Assembly: GCA_002104935.1 (NCBI GenBank)
Contig: MCGT01000005.1
Coordinates: forward strand, 248,001 to 312,000
DNA length: 64,000 bases
Origin: Hesseltinella vesiculosa
Taxonomy: Eukaryota; Mucoromycota; Mucoromycetes; Mucorales; Cunninghamellaceae
Direction: 5' to 3'
Position numbers and translations under genes: made by a program. Shown in pieces: positions 52,434 through 63,042 of this stretch. Position 1 is the first letter of the stretch, and every line of letters starts with the position of its first letter. The notes under the pieces were generated by a model, which was not told the DNA's origin, ran no database searches, and worked only from the letters and a program-made list of their open reading frames with translations.

Positions 52434-55400
52434 CGTAAAAATCTGGGAGGAAAAAGAAAGGAAAAAAAAAAGGAAATGAAAAAAAAGGTCGGTTTGACCC
52501 TGTTTTTTGTCGGACATTCGGGCGGACCGTGAATGGCCATTTGGCAGTGCTGATCTGAAATAAAAAACGAAGGCAAGCTGACGTTGAGGATACAAAAATG
52601 TACTGAAGCAGATTATTTTTCTTCCAATACGGAATTTACTCCCAGGATTTGTTGAATGGGTGATCTTCCTATAAGAAGAGGATGATAGAAAAAAAAATAA
52701 ATGATATTGTCGCCGTAAGCCAATGGGAAGCACTCCCGTTTGTGGGGTAAGTGTCCGTGCGCGGTGCTTCCCTTTTGCAATGAAGATCGTCGTTCGAAAT
52801 GAATACTACACACATGATGATGATAACAACGTATATATGCGAAGAAAATAGGCATCCTTCTTCGAATATCTAATGGCTACCAAGGTTTAGTCGAGGCTTT
52901 TGTTCGATAATGAAAAAAAAATATCAAAAAATGAACCGCCGCATTTAGCCAATGGGAAGCATACCTAGGTTGTGCCAACGACCGTGCGCACTACTTTTTG
53001 CTGGCCAGAACGTTTTTAGAAATGAAAAACTTAAACGGTAACAATACAAGAAATGACGAAAAATTTGCTACCAATTTAAAGGGATACCAGGATTTTTGTC
53101 GCTAGGCCAGTGGTGTATATGAAAAAAAAATGAAAGGCGGAGCACGTACGGCCTCCTGTTTGTCCAGAAGCCAGAAACTTTTTTATTTCTTGATGTGCCT
53201 GGCACTGATAGTTGCAGTAGAACGAGCTCAGTAAAACAAGCTCAGCCTCTTATCAACGACATGTTCCTATTTCAGGTTGAGCTTACAGCTAGCCAGTCTC
53301 CAACAACAGGGGAAAGCGAAAGCTATACCTGCTGGCATCTTTGTACCTGACCACTGTTATTGCTGCTCCACCTCATATGCGTTCATCCCTATTTTACCAG
53401 CAGGAACGTCATCATACACCCTGTGCTGTGTTTCCTGATGAACACGCAAAGTGAGATCGAATGCACCGAAAAGCAGATGTGGCCGAATGTGTTCAAACAC
53501 GGGGTTATGGATGGCATGAGACCAAAAATAAGTTTTATTTCTGATATCAGAATTGATTCCATTGTTGGGAAGAGCGAGACTTTAATTGAGGTTGACAATT
53601 AACAAGGAAATCAGCGTTTGAATGTTATATGAGGGATAGTGAATGGGCGGAGAGGGCAAATGGCAAATGAGTGGGTGATGCCTTTTCTTTTTTATTTAAA
53701 AAAAATGAGTTGATGCAAGTGGTTCAACGATGATGTCATACAACTTAGCATCGCAGTGTCAGCCAAAGTTCTGAATAGAGACGCCTCATCACGTGCTGTT
53801 TGTGTATGAATTTTGGTGGCTATGCAATAGTTCATGGCAAAACCTTGATGGGCCATTGCTTTGAACAAAAAAACGTGAATGCGTTGACATTCTTTTTGTG
53901 TAGGTCCGATTAAACTTTTGTAGGGGACCAAGTTTTTGTGAAAGAAGGAGGCTTGTTGCTAAAAAAAAACATGTTGACTGATAATGATTTCGCAGCCAGC
54001 ATGTGAACGATATAGGCTTGACACCTCAGATCGCCCTTAAGTTAGTATGGCGGGAAAATAAAATAAAAAAAAGCCGGGTGTGGATGCAAGCCTGCTGGCA
54101 TGAGAGCTGTGTTGTTGCAAGCCAAAAATCCAAGACCAGCCTCCACCAATCTACTCTAAACTGTGCATCCTGCTAGTCCTTGGTGACCTTTGGGGCTAGT
54201 ATCCAAAATCCTAACCTTGCTCGATATGTGACTACAGGAGCATGCCAGAGTCTGGCGGTCTCTCAGCCTTTCTTTTTTTGGAATGTGTCTCTTCTCTTTG
54301 CACGGAAAGCCCTGATGTCATCTCTTCCGATCTCACCATTAGAAAGCTAACATTCACAGCTATCCATAGATCCAAAGAACACGAAAAACAGAGCAATATT
54401 GAAGGTGATATGGGAGAATCACTATCGGGGAAGGGACGAGCTTACTTTTTTGTAAAAAAATAGCTTTAACCATGACCTGAATGTTCCGCTACCCTTCAAA
54501 AAAAAACCAAAGCTGCTAACATTGGCTGGAAGGGAGTTAGTATCGATAATATACGGTGCGCATCGAGTTTCCATTCTTGAATGCTTGGAAAAAGCTATGC
54601 TCTTTCCCTGACGAGTAAATTGCTGCCCATGGTATAGACGCCCTTGTCAACCCAGTGGTTTCCTTGTGAAGCTGAACACGCTCGCTGGCAAAAGCCAATC
54701 GGTCATGCTGGACAGTCTGGCTATCGTGGGGAGCCAGTGATGGTGATGTGGTATATGGGGTGGCGTGTTTAGTGACGCAGATTCTCTTTGCCTTTCTTGG
54801 AGTGCCATGAGAATAGACAGTGCAGCATTGAGCTTTTCTTCCACCCGCTGCCTCGTAGTGTTGTCATGCACATCCTGCATTAGACAACGGAAGCAGCATT
54901 GTTGGGTCTTGATTCAGAGGATGAGAGGCAAGCGATCGATGACATCCGGATAAAAAAGCAGACAGGGCCACAAGCGGCGGCAAAGGGAGAGCCTCCTAGA
55001 CTGTTGCTGACAGATTTGGAAGTCGATGATGTAGCACGTTTCTGCCGAAACCTCTTTTCGGTGTTCGAGCATAAAGGGATGGCGTCGAGATGGCTTGCAA
55101 TATGAAGAGATGTTGTACGTAATGCTGGAGATAACGATGATCAAGACGACAGGAATGGACTTCATAAGATCACGTCTGCGATCTTTCCTGTTCTTGTCTC
55201 CGTTGGCCATGGTTGGAAGGTGTCATGCGCACTTGTTTTTTTTAAAAAAAAAAACATCATTAGATCATTACCAGGTAAGCAATGCACTGCCAATTCGAAG
55301 AGGGCAAGGTCTGCCGCTTGTTCTGCCATGAGTGAAGAAAAAAAAAGTGAAAGTGAAAAAAAAAAACCAGTCCAGTCATGCTCTCGCTTTTTGTGTAACC

Positions 55401-55600
55401 GCCATCATCCAAAGCCTGTAACCAATAGCAGCAGCCTACTGACTGGCCACTTTTTGAAAGTGGAGTAGAAGTCAGCAAAGGCGGCCAGTTTCCTATCCAT
55501 GTTCTCTTTTTCTCTTTGCCAATCTGAAAAGCAAACATTTTCTGCAGAGCACTTTCAATATCAGTGAACCGGCGTAAAATTACGCATGGTTAGAAAGCGA
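52434..55600. other. gene-poor stretch, no recognised family
   Basis: Contains a duplicated segment of about 55 bp (GCCAATGGGAAGCA... CCGTGCGC at about 52718 and 52958). ORFs at 53692-53931, 54647-54880 and 54914-55210 (minus) are short; the last starts MANGDKNRKDRRRDLM with a hydrophobic segment and could be a small membrane protein, but I see no reliable splice pattern to join them. Confidence 0.35.
54914..55210 (-). CDS. doubtful small ORF with one hydrophobic segment
   Basis: 98-codon ORF: basic N-terminus (NRKDRRRDLMK) followed by SIPVVLIIVISSITYN, consistent with a signal anchor. The C-terminal half is Cys/Arg-rich and may be intronic. No family recognised; may equally be a chance ORF. 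Confidence 0.25.
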   Translation of the reverse strand: MANGDKNRKDRRRDLMKSIPVVLIIVISSITYNISSYCKPSRRHPFMLEHRKEVSAETCYIIDFQICQQQSRRLSLCRRLWPCLLFYPDVIDRLPLIL

Positions 55601-55850
55601 ACTGCGGTTGTTGCTCTGATCGCTTGGGGACCCCCTGGTGAAAATGGCCGATTTTTTCATTTTTTAAGCTGGTGGATCAGAGGAGTCGACACGAAACTGA
55701 TCAAATATTGGCTGAGCAACCTTCTCCAATCGACGTCATTTTTTCAGGGTCATCATCATTTATTGCTTTGAGTGTTTTTACAAAATACCACATCGCCCTG
55801 ACCACCCAAAAGTGCTGTGCAGTGTTTCCTTTTTTTTTTTTTTTTTTTTT
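55601..55850 (+). repeat. dispersed repeat B, copy C
   Basis: Co-linear with 38198-38440, again ending in a long poly(T) run (55831-55850). It lies directly left of R1 copy 3. Confidence 0.7.
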
Positions 55851-55909
55851 ACAAAACGTAGAGATTGTTCATTTTCAACTCCCGCGCATTTGCTTTCTTT
55901 TTTTTTCAG

Positions 55910-56465
55910 GTCTGTCGTCTTTTTCCATGGGCGCCTAATCTTCTGCTTTTGTCTTTGTCAAAGGTACATGAAATGCCTCACGTTCGACTCATACCTCATT
56001 ACTTTTCACGAAGCCGCATGGACACCATTGCCAAACGCAAGGATGCAGTCCAACCTTGGCTGAAGGCTGGTGTCGACTTTATGCATAATTGCGTCGTCGT
56101 TGACAAGTCAATAGACTAGCCTCCTACTCTCCATCTCATAGAAAACAAAACATTGGACCTGTGCTTACATTTCAAACTCTAGGCCTACCTTATTTTAACC
56201 AGCATGTTGCTTCAAGGAATCTTCATGTGCTCCAGCTAGTTTATCAAAAATTTATTTTCAAAAATCAATATGGCACCATTCGTTATCGTAGTCACTAGAA
56301 TCAGCTCTTGAATCCCTGTCGAAGGCACTTGGAGCGAGACCTTGGAGACCAATGTTGAAGGAGATGTGAGAAAAAGAAGAATGAAAATGTGTGGCGGGAT
56401 CTAATGGCTTTCTTTGATGACGATAGGCGAAATGCACAATTCCCGATTTGGAAAGAAATGGTCAA
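55910..56465 (+). repeat. dispersed repeat R1, copy 3 (internally shortened)
   Basis: Matches R1 copies 1 and 2 but lacks the part equivalent to about 36700-36870. The degenerate coding tail is best preserved here: one frame reads HYFSRSRMDTIAKRKDAVQ and then FMHNCVVVDKSID plus stop. Confidence 0.7.
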
Positions 56466-58345
56466 CAGAAAAATGGCAGAGTGAGTGAATGACGAGAGGT
56501 ACAAAGGATTTTATGGGTTGTCAACATAGAGGCATGGTGAATGTGTAAAATCATAGTTTACCAGGGTTATGCAATGACTGATTGAGGAGATATGACAAGG
56601 AATGCTTATGAGCTTGTAAGCGGAGGAAAGAGCAGTATCGGTAGGTCAGAGAAGGTGAGTGTCTGAGGTTGAGCATGATCTTGGCGTGGTTCTGGTTTCG
56701 CAAAAGCTTGAGGTTATGGACGACAATATCATCACCTAGCCTGCTGCGACGGATAACTATCTGCTTTGCAACCGACCCCCTCACTTTGTCTTGGAGATCG
56801 TCATGATATTGTCGCTGATGAGCCGCGCAAGTTTTGGTGTCAAAATCGCGGTTGTTCCACCCGTTTCCTCGAAGATGAAGTACATTTGTCATCAGGCTCG
56901 TTTCGATCGCAAAATATTGCTGCCAGATAATGACACCTGCGTAAAAAAAAGAAAAGGTGAACAGCCATTTTAATCCACGTCTTTTTTTTCCAACAGTGAT
57001 AATGTTATTGACAGGTACTGCCCCTTGTTCGTGATGGCAACCACACTTTATTTACTGACATTTGCCAGGCTAGCCGTCTGGCCACTACTGCGGTATACAG
57101 CACGCCGCAGATGGCGACGATCAACCGGGTGCCGTTCAGCGACCTGCGTTCTCCGGTGGAGCAGCTGTATCCATGTGAAAGATGAAACTGAATGAGGACC
57201 TGTCCAAGCCAATGGTGTTTCTGACGACGCCTCGTCCGCTGGCGTTGGAACAGTCTGTGGCTACTCCTACCTAAACCACCCGTCCAATCGCTTTGGCCAC
57301 CATCAGCATTTGGTGTTTTCTTGGAAAACCCGTTGATCAAGCAACGCATCACTCAACCTGCTGGCCCATGGAACAAGGTTTTTGTCAAGGAATGGTTCGC
57401 CCAGGCGTTTCCTCTTCTCAACATGCTTTTCACCCTCATGCACTAGTCATATGATGAGCCCGCCCGCGTCGAGGAGATCCCCTGCTTCAAGAGCGCCATC
57501 ACCGCTGCCAACCGCATCACCTTCTACCCGCGAAACCTGTTCTGGATGAACAGTGCTTTGATGCTGGAACCTTTCCATCAAAAGAGCCGCACGAACCGGC
57601 ACATGGACAAGTTCATTGCGAGGTTTCTGCCCCGTAAAGTCGCTGAGCTGGTCACGCAGTATCTCGCCCTCATCCACCACAGTGGATATGTAAGAAAAAA
57701 AAAAAAAAAAAGCGGATGCTCAATATTTTTATCCAGCTTCTGGTCAATGATTGTCCTCGGCAATCACTTGTGAATTCATTTGGCACGCACCTGTTTGTGA
57801 ACCAACATGGCAAGGTGACCTCTGGCCTTCGCCGCGGTTTCATGCAGTGGTTAACCACGGCCAGCATCGTCTCCCTCACTCTCTGTTAGTATCGCCAGAT
57901 ATTGCCTTTGCCCGGAGAAAGCTTGGCCAAGGTCAAGTTGCAAGCATGAGCAGCACCGCCCAGATCATGGACTTGCAACCTGGTCACTCGACTAACTCGC
58001 AGGTCCGTTCTATGGAGTCATCTACGCCGATCCATCAATCATATGCTCTGATTTTGTGGGATTCTATTGCTGCTTCCATCGTAGGACATCGTTTGCTTGG
58101 TGCAGCAATTGATAAAAAGAAAAGGTGGTGGCTCACTTTTTTTTTTTCTGTATGCGTAGATGACGGTTGCTATCGAGGAAAGCGGTCTGATTCAGCCATT
58201 GTTCCCTCTGCCTCGACTGACTCGGGTAATGCCAATGTCACCACCACTGCCTCGACTACTCCTGCCGTCACTGCAAAACCCGCTTTTGCGGGACCGTCTC
58301 CTGAAAAAAAAAAAAAAAAAAGGTCTCTAAATCGTCAATGAGACT
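56466..58345 (+). pseudogene. repeat R2, copy 3: decayed RecQ-like/TLH-type coding sequence
   Basis: The longest R2 copy. Between about 57450 and 57690 a plus frame reads FKSAITAANRITFYPRN, LFWMNSALMLEPFHQKS and ARFLPRKVAELVTQYLAL; past a poly(A) insertion at 57691-57708 it continues in another frame (QLLVNDCPRQSLVNSFG), and near 57940-58080 a frame reads QIMDLQPGHSTNSQVRSM. This order (a short strand, a KxxR-type helix with FLPRxVxELxxQYL, then a DxQxxHSxxxA-type block) resembles the region next to RecQ-like helicases of telomere-linked or multicopy fungal helicase genes (DUF3505 type), recalled from memory. Stops, frame breaks and homopolymer insertions make it inactive. The helicase core itself is not visible. 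Confidence 0.45.
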
Positions 58346-59274
58346 GTGAAAAACTGTTCGCTGGGACTAAGTCGATGAAGAGCGAGACCGAAAAAAAAAA
58401 GACTGTTCAATTCTGAAAATCAGATTAACGGGAAGAGAGATAGTGTAACGCGGGTAGAGAATATATAGGAGAGACGGAGATTGCAATCTACAAGATGATG
58501 AGCGGGAAGAGAGGACCGATGATGTCCCAGTAAATGAGTGATACCTCTTTTATTTTTTTTTTGTATTTGCCGTAACAGAGAGAATGGATCAATCTTCACG
58601 GTAGCAAGGCGTCGTGAATGAGCATCAGTGGGCTTTGAGGCCACCTTTTGAAAAAAATCAGCCAATCGGAAGGCCGCCTTTGTCTGCGAGCCACCCAGCC
58701 ATGCTACTTGGCACCAAAATGCCTGGCCAGCCTTCATGGATTGACCAGTTATTTTGCCACTCATGTGCTCCACAACGACTCCACCCCACACAAAACCCAA
58801 CGTTGATCCATTCCTTCAAGAATTGCAATAACCCCATTTTGTCTGTCACCTTCCTCCCTCTTGCGAAACGCAAAATGACCACCCAGCTATTTCGCAACGA
58901 AGCCCTACCCACTTGCTTACCCTAATTCTGCACCAATGCATCCAACATATGAATCCTTTTCCCCATCACGATCCACAACTTTTACCGACATGCATCCTTT
59001 GGCACCCGCCGTGCCGTTCTCTCTCATCCACACCCAGTGTGCCCGCACACGTCAAGTCCTGCCTTTTGCAAAAAAAAAAAAACGACTACAAACCGAACCA
59101 AAAAAAAAACCGTGCCCTCTCCCCACCCCCTCAAAAAATACATGCTTGCTTCGAGCTTTTGCAAAAAAAAAAAAAAAACGACATAAACCTCTCCCCCTAA
59201 AAAAATACAGCCCCACCTGCCTCTTTTGGACAATCCCTGCCCCCAAAAATCAACGCCCCGCAAGCAAAAAAAGT
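58346..59274. other. gene-free stretch left of the tRNA gene
   Basis: No recognised gene. A and T runs near 58552, 59071, 59101 and 59162. A minus ORF at 58420-58800 has no family features I can name. Confidence 0.35.
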
Positions 59275-59347
59275 GGGCTTCTCCGGGAATCGAACCCGGG
59301 ACCACCCGCACCCTAAGCGGGTATTATACCACTAAACCAAGAAGCCC
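59275..59347 (-). tRNA. tRNA-Pro (AGG)
   Basis: On the minus strand a full cloverleaf of 73 nt: acceptor stem GGGCTTC/GAAGCCC, D arm with TGGTTTAGTGGTA, anticodon arm CCCGC-TTAGGGT-GCGGG with anticodon AGG (reads CCU, Pro), and T arm CCGGGTTCGATTCCCGG. No intron and no encoded CCA. A and B box sequences are intact, and a T7 run follows 3 nt after the 3' end as a Pol III terminator. Confidence 0.97.
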
Positions 59348-59359
59348 TTCTTATTCAAA

Positions 59360-59760
59360 GGACTTCGCCGCACGCTGTCAGCTCCCGGGGACGTTTTCTG
59401 CGCGCTGATTGGCTGGCGGGGTGTCATTTCTGCTGGATTTGTGGGCGGTGCGGGGCCGGCACCGCTTGGCTGCCGGCGCAGCCCTGCGACGACGTCCGGC
59501 GTAGGCCGGGGCAGTCCGGTGCCGGGGTCGTCGCGGTGCGGGTGATCGTGAACCCAAAGCTGGTGCTAATAGCAGCACTATGATTGGGGCAGCCGGACGG
59601 GATCGGACCCTGCCGGGCCAATGCGCAGCTCCGGTGCCGGCACGGTGCGAATGGCATGAAAATCAAGTTTGCTGCAAAATTGCAGCCTGCTGATTGGACA
59701 GGAGGGTCGGAGCTGGCCGGGCTGCTTTGAAATGCCGGACTTGAATGCCAGCGCTTAGAA
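59360..59760. other. GC-rich island upstream of the tRNA gene
   Basis: About 400 bp rich in CCGG/GCCGG and CpG, with short inverted repeats such as GCCGGCACC and GGTGCCGG (59454, 59519, 59631). No ORF with a recognisable family. Strong contrast with the AT-rich surroundings; lies at the 5' side of the tRNA. Confidence 0.5.
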
Positions 59761-60079
59761 CAGCTGTGCGGGATTTTGGTGTGCTGTAAAAAAAAAATGA
59801 TCTTCTGTTTCATGATGGTGAATCCTGAATTTGGGCATTACGATCTCTCGCGCAAGTCATGGTCATTCAGATGACAGAAAAGAAACGGCTATTGCTAGAG
59901 TTGTGAGTTCCAAGAATGAGATGATCGATTCCATGGCCGAAAGAATCAGGGCAGGGATTAGAAAACGGGCGATTCAAGTAGATGCTGCCGCCGGGCTGTC
60001 GTTCTGATACGATAGCATGTCAATACCACGTTGACAGAAGCGAGCGTGCTGAAAAAAAACGATAGATACTGGAGCCGTT

Positions 60080-60520
60080 GCGGGCAAAAACGACGCTTGC
60101 TGGGACCACCGCCAGCGTCAACGGCTTTTTTTTTTTTTTTTTTGGACAGTGGGGCCAAAATGGCATTGCCATGTCATTTTGGCAGCCATGCACATCACCA
60201 TCCCCACCCATTGACCTTTGTCCATCTCGGATTCCTTGCTGCAATAACGCTGCGTCAGCCGACTTTCTTTTTTTTTTTTTCTTTTCTGCAGAGTGTAAGT
60301 TGAGGCCAAAATGACATTGTCCAAATTGCGGCCATGCACATCACCATCCCCGCCCGTTGATCATTGCTCATCTCGGATTCCTTGTAAATTCTCTGCCACG
60401 GACAAAAACGCGCTTGCCGGACACAACGCCAGCGTCAGCCGTCTTTTTTTTTTTTTTGCAGAGCAGTAGTTGCGGCCAAAATGGCATCCCCTCCTGCAAA
60501 GATCTGGCAAGCGTGCGGCC
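60080..60520 (+). repeat. three-unit tandem repeat with poly(T) and palindrome
   Basis: Three degenerate units of about 155-165 bp: CAAAAACGACGCTTGC / CAAAAACGCGCTTGCC, CGCCAGCGTCA, a poly(T) run, GGCCAAAATG, CATGCACATCACCATCCC and CATCTCGGATTCCTTG. The first unit has a near-palindrome, GCCAAAATG with CATTTTGGC (60151-60183). Confidence 0.75.
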
Positions 60521-60534
60521 GCGGCATTTGAAAA

Positions 60535-60600
60535 TAGCAAGTTCATTTTTTCGATTTTTAAGTGGGGGGTCGGAGGCGGCACCCATCCTAGACTTTTTTT
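60535..60600 (+). repeat. fragment of dispersed repeat B
   Basis: Resembles the middle of repeat B (ATTTTTCGATTTTTAAG, then GGGTCGGAGGCGGCACC). Short, so assignment is tentative. A second fragment lies at 62130-62180 (GATCGGCTTTTAAGCGG, GAGTCTGAGGTG). Confidence 0.4.
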
Positions 60601-60668
60601 TCAGAAATTTTATTTGGCTGTGACGTAGCAGAGCAAGAGGTCAAAGCAAAGAGGTAGCAGAAGGACGG

Positions 60669-60977
60669 TTATAGGGATGAGTGTGGGAGAAGGCGGGCTT
60701 CGTCGTGTAGTACTGGATAGACTTTATTGACGGTGGCAAGTACGTTGGTGACGGTGAAGGGGACTTCGTCAAAGATATGGCGCCAATGGACTGACCAGAT
60801 GGCGGCGAGGACGGAACCGAAGACAAGAGGGGACGAAAGAGACGAGGTGCCCAGACGTAGCGGTGGGCAAGACGAGGAGGTGACGGAGGTGGTCACTGAC
60901 TCGATGGAGTCGAAAGGGGTGGCAAAGTGTTGTTGCCAAGCCAGGCGATCCAGACAAAAAGTACCAGCTTCAACCAA
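60669..60977 (-). pseudogene. LINE-like reverse transcriptase C-terminal fragment
   Basis: The minus frame reads TFCLDRLAWQQHF, then LVFGSVLAAIWSVHWRH and IFDEVPFTVTNVLATVNK, a pattern like the end of fungal LINE reverse transcriptases (zinc-binding RT tail: small polar residues, IWxxHW, FDxxPF, then a helix). No upstream RT motifs were found and no poly(A) tail is placed. A plus-strand ORF overlaps it, so the strand is uncertain. Confidence 0.4.
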
Positions 60978-61039
60978 AATTCAACCTCCGCCAGTGCTCC
61001 CAATTTGGCATGCGGCCAGCAGTAGCAAGCTGGAAGTGC

Positions 61040-61440
61040 AGCAAGCCACGGCAGCTCAGTTACTTTGCTATTACTTCACGCACTGTTATACCCGTCGTGG
61101 GCTAGTTTGTGACACAGTTTGGCAGTTTTTTCCAGGATTGATCATCTCTCCTCGTGATGAGCTGAACCAGCTATGCAGTGCTGGTTTTTGATTGAACCGT
61201 TCAAAGGAAAAAAAAAAAAAAAGTGGAAACACACCGCTCTTCTCTTTTTTTTTTTTTAAAGAACTTTTCCCTGCTGCGTTTTCATCCGTTGAAAGATGAG
61301 TTAGCGGACTGGGATGGTGACCATCAATACCAATGGCTGCGTGATGGGATATCAGTGCATGATACGGTAGATTTGGAGCCGATCGCGTTCTTTTTTATAG
61401 ATGCATTGGAAAAAAAAAAAAGTCGCACGGTAACGTGGAT
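61040..61440 (+). repeat. diverged direct repeat, left copy
   Basis: Pairs with 62300-62710. Both contain a CTATT rich start, TTTTTCCAGGATTG / TTTTTCGCATCATTG, GATGAGCTGAACCAGC / CATAAACTGAATCAGCC, a homopolymer, TTTTCC.TGCTGCGT.TTCATCCG, TACCAATGGC and TTTTTTATAGATGC.TTGGAA. Similar order suggests a former spliced gene or element; the open reading (FHPLKDELADWDGD) is broken. Confidence 0.5.
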
Positions 61441-62299
61441 GACAATAGTATAGTGATGGCGATGCATTGCTTCTTTGGCGGTGGGTCGATGGCTGCTGTC
61501 ACATTAGGTACGCTGTTGGAGCCGGCCATTTTGCGCACTTGTATAGGTTTGACGATGGACTGGGTGGCTGCTTGGTTTCGATTGGCCGTTGGGAGCCAAA
61601 ATGAGGCAACCCCCCCTTTTCTCATTATTTTCCTGTTGCTCTAGGATTTGTTCTGGACCCAGCCTCTAGCCAGAAAACGTCGATGGATGTCATTAGCACG
61701 AAATCATCACCGTGGGCCACCATGAACTTTGACAAGGGACCTAACATTCTTGGCGGATGCAGCACTCAGCTCGACCAACCATTTGGCACGCCGCACGTTT
61801 CCACTCTCAGAAGCCACGGTGGTGCGCTATGGATGAAGCGACAGCAATAGACGATGAAGGCGCTGTGGCGTTGACAGGGGTGGAAGCCGGGGCAATGACG
61901 CAAAGTCAAATGCTGATGGGGCTCTACAGTTTGGAGGTTTGTCCATGTGTGCATCGACGGTTCCCTGCGACGGAGGGTGCCACACGCAGATAGAGCTTCG
62001 TCAACGATCATAACAAAAGAAAATGCAAAGAGAAGCCTCATAGGTCTTATCGCTGAATAAAGAATAGCCGTGCTAAGAAAAAATCTCTGTTTGAGCCTCA
62101 CGCACATCGCAGTATTTGAATTTTTATTTTCTTTGTGTTTGATCGGCTTTTAAGCGGGGGAGTCTGAGGTGATCCAACGCCAAGTGGCATGGTATTTTCT
62201 GCATCAATGCATTAGAGATGATTGGTCACATCAATACAATCACTCAGCAGCGCGTTGGGTCATTTCCAGTTTAAAGACGGCAGGAAACCTAGACAAAAA
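61441..62299. other. gene-free stretch between the two diverged repeats
   Basis: Open readings at 61435-61644 and around 61640-61830 do not match any family I know and are frame-broken. Confidence 0.35.
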
Positions 62300-62710
62300 A
62301 CATCGGCTGCCCAAGCTATTCTGCTATTTTTCGTCGCTTGCCCTCCCTTTAGTTCTTACAGTTTTTCGCATCATTGTTTCTCATCGTGCACTAGTTTTAG
62401 ATGCCATTTGGCGGTCAGACCAGGTTCCATGGTCCTTCCATAAACTGAATCAGCCATGCAAGCCTAACATGGAAAATAAAAAAGAACCGCCGCTCCCTCC
62501 TTTTTTCTTTCTTTCTTTCTTTTTTTTTTTTTACCTTTTCCTTGCTGCGTCTTCATCCGCTGGGGGGATATGGTTGATGGGTAGATGGGTAGGGATGGGC
62601 AGCGTCATTACCAATGGCGGGTGAGAGGCTATTGGTACGTGATGGGATGGCCAATGGACATTTGGGATTGAAGCTGATCGTGCTCACTTTTTATAGATGC
62701 TTTGGAAGTA
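62300..62710 (+). repeat. diverged direct repeat, right copy
   Basis: Partner of 61040-61440; see that entry. Confidence 0.5.
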
Positions 62711-63042
62711 AAACATGAGGTTTGCCGCGATCGGCCAGCCAATGTCCAGAATGGGTGCTGGTGGTCAGTGCTGTACAGGAAGAGGCCATGCGTTTAGCAA
62801 TGGTGCAGCCTGAATGGGCAGGCAAGAATGCTTGTCTCTAATGGCGTCCGGCTGCTTTTTGAAATCTCACGCAGGTGAGGCGGAGGCAGGTGGAAAAATG
62901 AACTTGGATGAAAACGATTGGCACACACAGAAAAGAGATGGACGACCTTGGAAGCTCTAGGACAAACTGGTTTTTTTTTTTTGGTAGGTCAAGTAGAAAG
63001 CCGCCAGTTTGGGGAGGTTCTAATTGGCGGTGGGTGTTGGCT

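Noticed and set aside
60727..61191. 154-codon plus ORF
   Set aside because: Antisense to the LINE-like reading over its first half and extends into a repeat; no known domain.
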